NCBI GenBank assembly: GCA_017883345.1
Contig: JADGNT010000169.1
Location: forward strand, 1 to 8,668
Origin: Candidatus Solibacter sp.
Lineage (GTDB): Bacteria; Acidobacteriota; Terriglobia; Bryobacterales; Bryobacteraceae
DNA: 8,668 bases
Direction of reading: 5' to 3'
A program made the translations under genes and the position numbers. Within the stretch, counting starts at the first letter, position 1, and each line of letters begins with the position of its first letter. The notes under the pieces are model-generated. The model was not told the DNA's origin. It worked only from the letters and a program-made list of their open reading frames with translations, and did not search any database. This document shows, one piece after another, positions 6,261 through 8,668 of the stretch.

Positions 6261-7668
6261 GCATTTGCGTCGTAAGAACCAGGGAGGTTTTGCCCTGCTG
6301 CTCATCTTCCTGATGGCCAGCGTGGTGGCCATCACCCTGTATATGGAGCTTCCGCGCGTTGCCATGCAGTCGCAGCGCGATAAGGAGGAGACGCTGATCG
6401 ATCGCGGCGAGCAGTACAAGCGGGCCATCCAGCTTTTTGTCAAGAAGGCCAACCGCTATCCCGGCGACATCAAGGAACTGGAGAGCTTCCAGAATCAGCG
6501 CTTTCTGCGCCACCGCTACGTCGACCCGATGACCGGAAAAGACGAGTGGCGTCAGATCCACATCCAGGCCGGCGTCCTCACGGATTCCAAGTTGACCAAG
6601 CCCAATGGCCCGGGCGGCGACAAAGCGCCCGCGGCGCCCAACGGATTCGTCGGCGAGTTGGCCGGGCTCGGCAGCTCGCAGAATCCGACCCAGGGCGGTG
6701 GCGCCCCGAGCGTGCGCGACCGCCGGCGCCCCAGCGAAGGCGCCAACACGACCATGCCGGGCCCAGCTCTCCCCGGCGGCGGCCTGTCGGGCGGGCAGAA
6801 CTCCGGCGTGCCTCCCCTCCCGGGCCAGGGGCCGGACAGCGGACAGTCCCCCCTTCCCGGTACCACCTACCCCATCACCGGACAACCCGTCGCGGGACAA
6901 CCCGGCCAGCCCGTCTATGTGCCGCCCGGCATGACCATCCCCGGACAGCAGGGAATGCCTGGCCAGCCCGGTATGCCGATTATACCCGGTATGCCCGGCA
7001 TGCCCGGGGTCACTTCGGGCCGCACCGTGACCGCTCCGGGCGCCGCCTCGAACTCGGGTAGCTCGTTCGTGGGCGGTGGTGGTTCCTTCGTAGGTGGCGG
7101 TAGTTCCTTTGTCGGCGGCGGATCGGTCACCGGATCCCAGCCCGCCAATCCCGGCTATCCCGGACAGCCCACCTATCCCGGCCAAACCCTCCCCGGACAG
7201 CCCGGACCGCCGGTCAATTCACAAATGGGCGGAGTCTCGCCCTATCCGATCCAACCGGGATCGAACGGCAATCCTCCCGGCTTTCCCCAGCCCGGCACGG
7301 TAGCCGGCCAGGGCAACGCGGCAGCCGACATGATCCGCAACATCCTGACCACTCCCCGCCCGGGTGGCATGCCGCAGGCCAATCCCGGAGGCCTGACCAT
7401 CGGCGGCGGCATCGCCGGCGTGGCCAGCAATGGTGAGGGCGAGGGCGTGAAGGTCTACAACGACCGCACCCTGTACCAGGAGTGGGAGTTCATCTACGAT
7501 CCGGCCAAGCAGAAGCAGATCCCCAATCCGAACGTCGTAGGCGCCGGCGGAACCCCCGCCGATAAAATGAAACAGGGCACACAACCCCAAACCCCCGGCA
7601 TGGGCCCACAAATGCCCGGCATGGGGCCCCAGATGGGTCCCCAAATGCCCGGCCAGCCCGGCCGCTGA
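6247..7668 (+). CDS. Pseudopilin-like protein with long Gly/Pro-rich tail
   Basis: This 473-residue protein starts at GTG 6247 (GGAGG 6 nt upstream), overlapping the previous gene by 14 nt. The head looks like a type II secretion pseudopilin: basic leader (RRKHLRRKNQGG), likely prepilin-peptidase cleavage G14/F15, then hydrophobic FALLLIFLMASVVAITLYMEL. Position +5 is Leu, not the usual Glu; loss of Glu+5 is known in GspK-type tip subunits. A helix follows (about 40-66, QRDKEETLIDRGEQYKRAIQ) and a GspG/GspH-like segment, ANRYPGDIKELES to YVDPMTGKDEWR (68-102). Residues about 118-380 are low complexity, rich in G, P, Q, M and S (GMPGQPGMP, PGQ and three SSFVGGG units). A compact block at about 385-420 (IAGVASNGEGEG, YNDRTLYQEWEFIYD) follows, then a PQMPG-repeat tail. 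The normal pseudopilin C-terminal fold and calcium site are not obvious. The pilin-type head is fairly sure; the function is unknown, with a minor or tip subunit the leading idea. Confidence 0.72.
   Translation: MVRRKHLRRKNQGGFALLLIFLMASVVAITLYMELPRVAMQSQRDKEETLIDRGEQYKRAIQLFVKKANRYPGDIKELESFQNQRFLRHRYVDPMTGKDEWRQIHIQAGVLTDSKLTKPNGPGGDKAPAAPNGFVGELAGLGSSQNPTQGGGAPSVRDRRRPSEGANTTMPGPALPGGGLSGGQNSGVPPLPGQGPDSGQSPLPGTTYPITGQPVAGQPGQPVYVPPGMTIPGQQGMPGQPGMPIIPGMPGMPGVTSGRTVTAPGAASNSGSSFVGGGGSFVGGGSSFVGGGSVTGSQPANPGYPGQPTYPGQTLPGQPGPPVNSQMGGVSPYPIQPGSNGNPPGFPQPGTVAGQGNAAADMIRNILTTPRPGGMPQANPGGLTIGGGIAGVASNGEGEGVKVYNDRTLYQEWEFIYDPAKQKQIPNPNVVGAGGTPADKMKQGTQPQTPGMGPQMPGMGPQMGPQMPGQPGR
6598..7386 (+). 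repeat. Low-complexity Gly/Pro/Gln-rich coding region
   Basis: Within the pseudopilin-like gene, residues about 118-380 are dominated by G, P, Q, M and S with short recurring words (PGQ, GMPG, GQPG). At the DNA level this shows as repeated cccggacag and cccggccag words. Only a few consecutive G-X-Y triplets occur (GMPGQPGMP at 236-244), so it is collagen-flavoured but not a regular collagen repeat. Confidence 0.8.
7060..7122 (+). repeat. Three tandem 21-bp units encoding S/G-SFVGGG
   Basis: Units at 7060-7080, 7081-7101 and 7102-7122 encode SSFVGGG, GSFVGGG and SSFVGGG (residues 272-292). The units differ at many third codon positions; the Val codon is GTG, GTA and GTC in turn. The array is therefore not a fresh slippage product. 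Confidence 0.85.
7597..7650 (+). repeat. C-terminal GMGPQMP repeats
   Basis: Residues 451-468 of the pseudopilin-like protein read as imperfect units GMGPQMP, GMGPQM and GPQMP, followed by GQPGR at the C terminus. The DNA units are related but not identical. Confidence 0.75.
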
Positions 7669-7669
7669 A

Positions 7670-8668
7670 TTAACGCGCTAGAAACTCCTGGTAAATCTCC
7701 CCCATCGCCCGCGCCGCTTGTTCCCGCGTGAAATGCTCTTCGATCCGCCGCGCCGCCTGCGCCGCCAACCGGCGCCGGTACGCGGGCCCGTCCAACAGGA
7801 GCGCCAGGCGCTCCGCCAAAGCCTCCGCATCCCCCACCGGAAACAGCAGCCCCGTCTCGCCATCCTTCACCAGCTCCGGATTCCCGCCCGTATCCGATGC
7901 CACCGGGCAGCAACCGCACCCCATCGCTTCCATCAGCGAATTGGACAGCGCTTCCGACAACGAAGGCAGCACGAAAATGTCCATCGCCCGCAGCCACGGC
8001 GCGACGTTCCGCTCCGCCGGCTGGAAGTGGCAATCGGCATCGCCGCCCGCCGCTAACTCCGCCAGCATCGGCCCGCTCCCCACAATCACCAGCTTCACCC
8101 CGCGCCGCGCCGCTTTCACCTTCCGAAAAGCCTCCATCAGGATGTGTAACCCCTTCTCCGGCCGCAACGCGCAGACTGTCCCGATCACCGCCGCCGCCTC
8201 GCCCCAAGGCAGTGCCGCCCGTTCCCCCTCCCGGCGGAACACACTCGTATCCAGCCCGTTGTAAGCCAGCCGCACCATGGAAGCCGGCACCCCGTCCTGC
8301 TCCGCCAGTTGGCGCGCCACCGCCCGCGAATTGACCACAATTCCGTCCACAATCCGGTCCATCACCCGCAGCAGATGCCGCCTCACCCCCGGCGTCAGAT
8401 CGCGATGCGCGCGCTGGCTCGACAGCACCACGGGTGTCCGGTACCACCGCGCCACCGGCACCGCAAATAGATCCAGCGGCACGTCGAAAGCATGCACCAG
8501 CCCGATCTCGTGGCGCGCCAGGTACGCCCCCATCCGCCGCGCGCCCGCCACCGCCGACGGCGACACCAGCGACCGCACTCCCAGCTCCAGAATCGGCACC
8601 CCCGCCTCGCGCAGTTCCCTGGCGCGGAACCCGCCGCCGGTGAAGCAGCCCACGTGAGGCTCGAACTG
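7670..8668 (-). CDS. GT-B fold glycosyltransferase, GT4-type (5' partial)
   Basis: The gene reads from the right edge down to TAA at 7672-7670, with 332 visible codons. Five codons (QFEPH) lie upstream of the GTG at 8653, and QFEPHVGCFTGGGF reads as one continuous N-terminal strand and loop, so that GTG is internal and the start is outside the window. GT4 enzymes transfer a sugar from an NDP-sugar in the cytoplasm, often in capsule, O-antigen or exopolysaccharide synthesis. Visible motifs are the N-terminal Rossmann part (GLVHAFDVPLDLFAVPVAR), RAHRDL, YNGLDTSVF (about 136), IGTVCALRPEKGLHILMEAF (about 162-181), VIVGSGPM (about 194), and the donor-site EX7E motif in SEALSNSLMEAMGCG (Glu about 239 and 247), followed by ASDTGGNPELVKDGETGLLFP. 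The acceptor and sugar are unknown. It converges on the pilus-type operon with one base between stops and is probably a separate transcription unit. Confidence 0.88.
   Translation of the reverse strand, partial: QFEPHVGCFTGGGFRARELREAGVPILELGVRSLVSPSAVAGARRMGAYLARHEIGLVHAFDVPLDLFAVPVARWYRTPVVLSSQRAHRDLTPGVRRHLLRVMDRIVDGIVVNSRAVARQLAEQDGVPASMVRLAYNGLDTSVFRREGERAALPWGEAAAVIGTVCALRPEKGLHILMEAFRKVKAARRGVKLVIVGSGPMLAELAAGGDADCHFQPAERNVAPWLRAMDIFVLPSLSEALSNSLMEAMGCGCCPVASDTGGNPELVKDGETGLLFPVGDAEALAERLALLLDGPAYRRRLAAQAARRIEEHFTREQAARAMGEIYQEFLAR

Noticed and set aside
5256..6452. Open frame of 398 codons on the - strand across pilO and the pilP/gspC-like gene
   Set aside because: It crosses three overlapping real genes, has Gly/Arg-rich low-complexity content and no recognisable motif.
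6955..7014. Collagen-like triple-helix domain
   Set aside because: Only about three consecutive G-X-Y triplets occur before the phase breaks at MPIIPG, too few to claim a triple helix.
7649..7665. GC-rich inverted repeat CGGCC-loop-GGCCG as a terminator
   Set aside because: The stem is about 5 bp, lies inside the last codons of the pseudopilin-like gene and has no T-run on either strand.
7494..8447. Open frame of 317 codons on the - strand overlapping the glycosyltransferase and running past its stop
   Set aside because: The overlapping frame has clear GT4 motifs; this one is Gly/Ala-rich and motif-free.
7670..8653. Glycosyltransferase as a complete gene starting at GTG 8653
   Set aside because: The frame stays open to the window edge, and the upstream codons (QFEPH) continue the expected N-terminal strand, so the gene is 5' truncated by the window.

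Overview
This GC-rich window is coding almost from end to end. It suggests a Gram-negative soil-type bacterium, most likely an acidobacterium (Bryobacterales/Solibacter-like). The clues are a LolA-type periplasmic carrier, which implies an outer membrane, a very divergent PilM, and a pseudopilin-like protein ending in an IAGVAS...YND...WEF.YD block that I associate from memory with acidobacterial pseudopilins. The taxonomic call is inference; there is no rRNA or other marker gene here.

Layout. Seven genes and one 5'-truncated gene run on the + strand: lolA-like (runs in from the left edge), pilC/gspF, pilB/gspE, pilM-like, pilN-like, pilO-like, pilP/gspC-like, and a pseudopilin-like gene with a long Gly/Pro-rich tail. 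Junctions are +2, +16, -1, +10, -17, -4 and -14 nt, so this is almost certainly one operon with translational coupling. Its promoter lies left of the window. On the - strand, a GT-B (GT4-type) glycosyltransferase gene runs in from the right edge and ends tail-to-tail with the pseudopilin gene, with one base between the stop codons.

How the genes work together. The + strand set encodes the cytoplasmic motor and inner-membrane platform of a type IV filament machine (type IV pilus or type II secretion). PilB is the hexameric extension ATPase and PilC the polytopic platform. PilM, PilN and PilO form the alignment complex. The PilP/GspC-like protein would reach through the periplasm to a secretin, and the last gene supplies a possible filament or tip subunit. 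No secretin (PilQ/GspD), retraction ATPase (PilT), prepilin peptidase or major pilin is visible, so the choice between T4P and T2SS stays open.

Most interesting points: the pseudopilin-like protein with about 260 residues of Gly/Pro-rich sequence between its pilin-like head and a compact C-terminal block; a PilM without recognisable actin-fold nucleotide-binding motifs; and a PilP homologue with GspC-like membrane anchoring. No gene-free stretch exceeds 20 bases, and I see no RNA genes, mobile elements, CRISPR arrays or convincing terminators.
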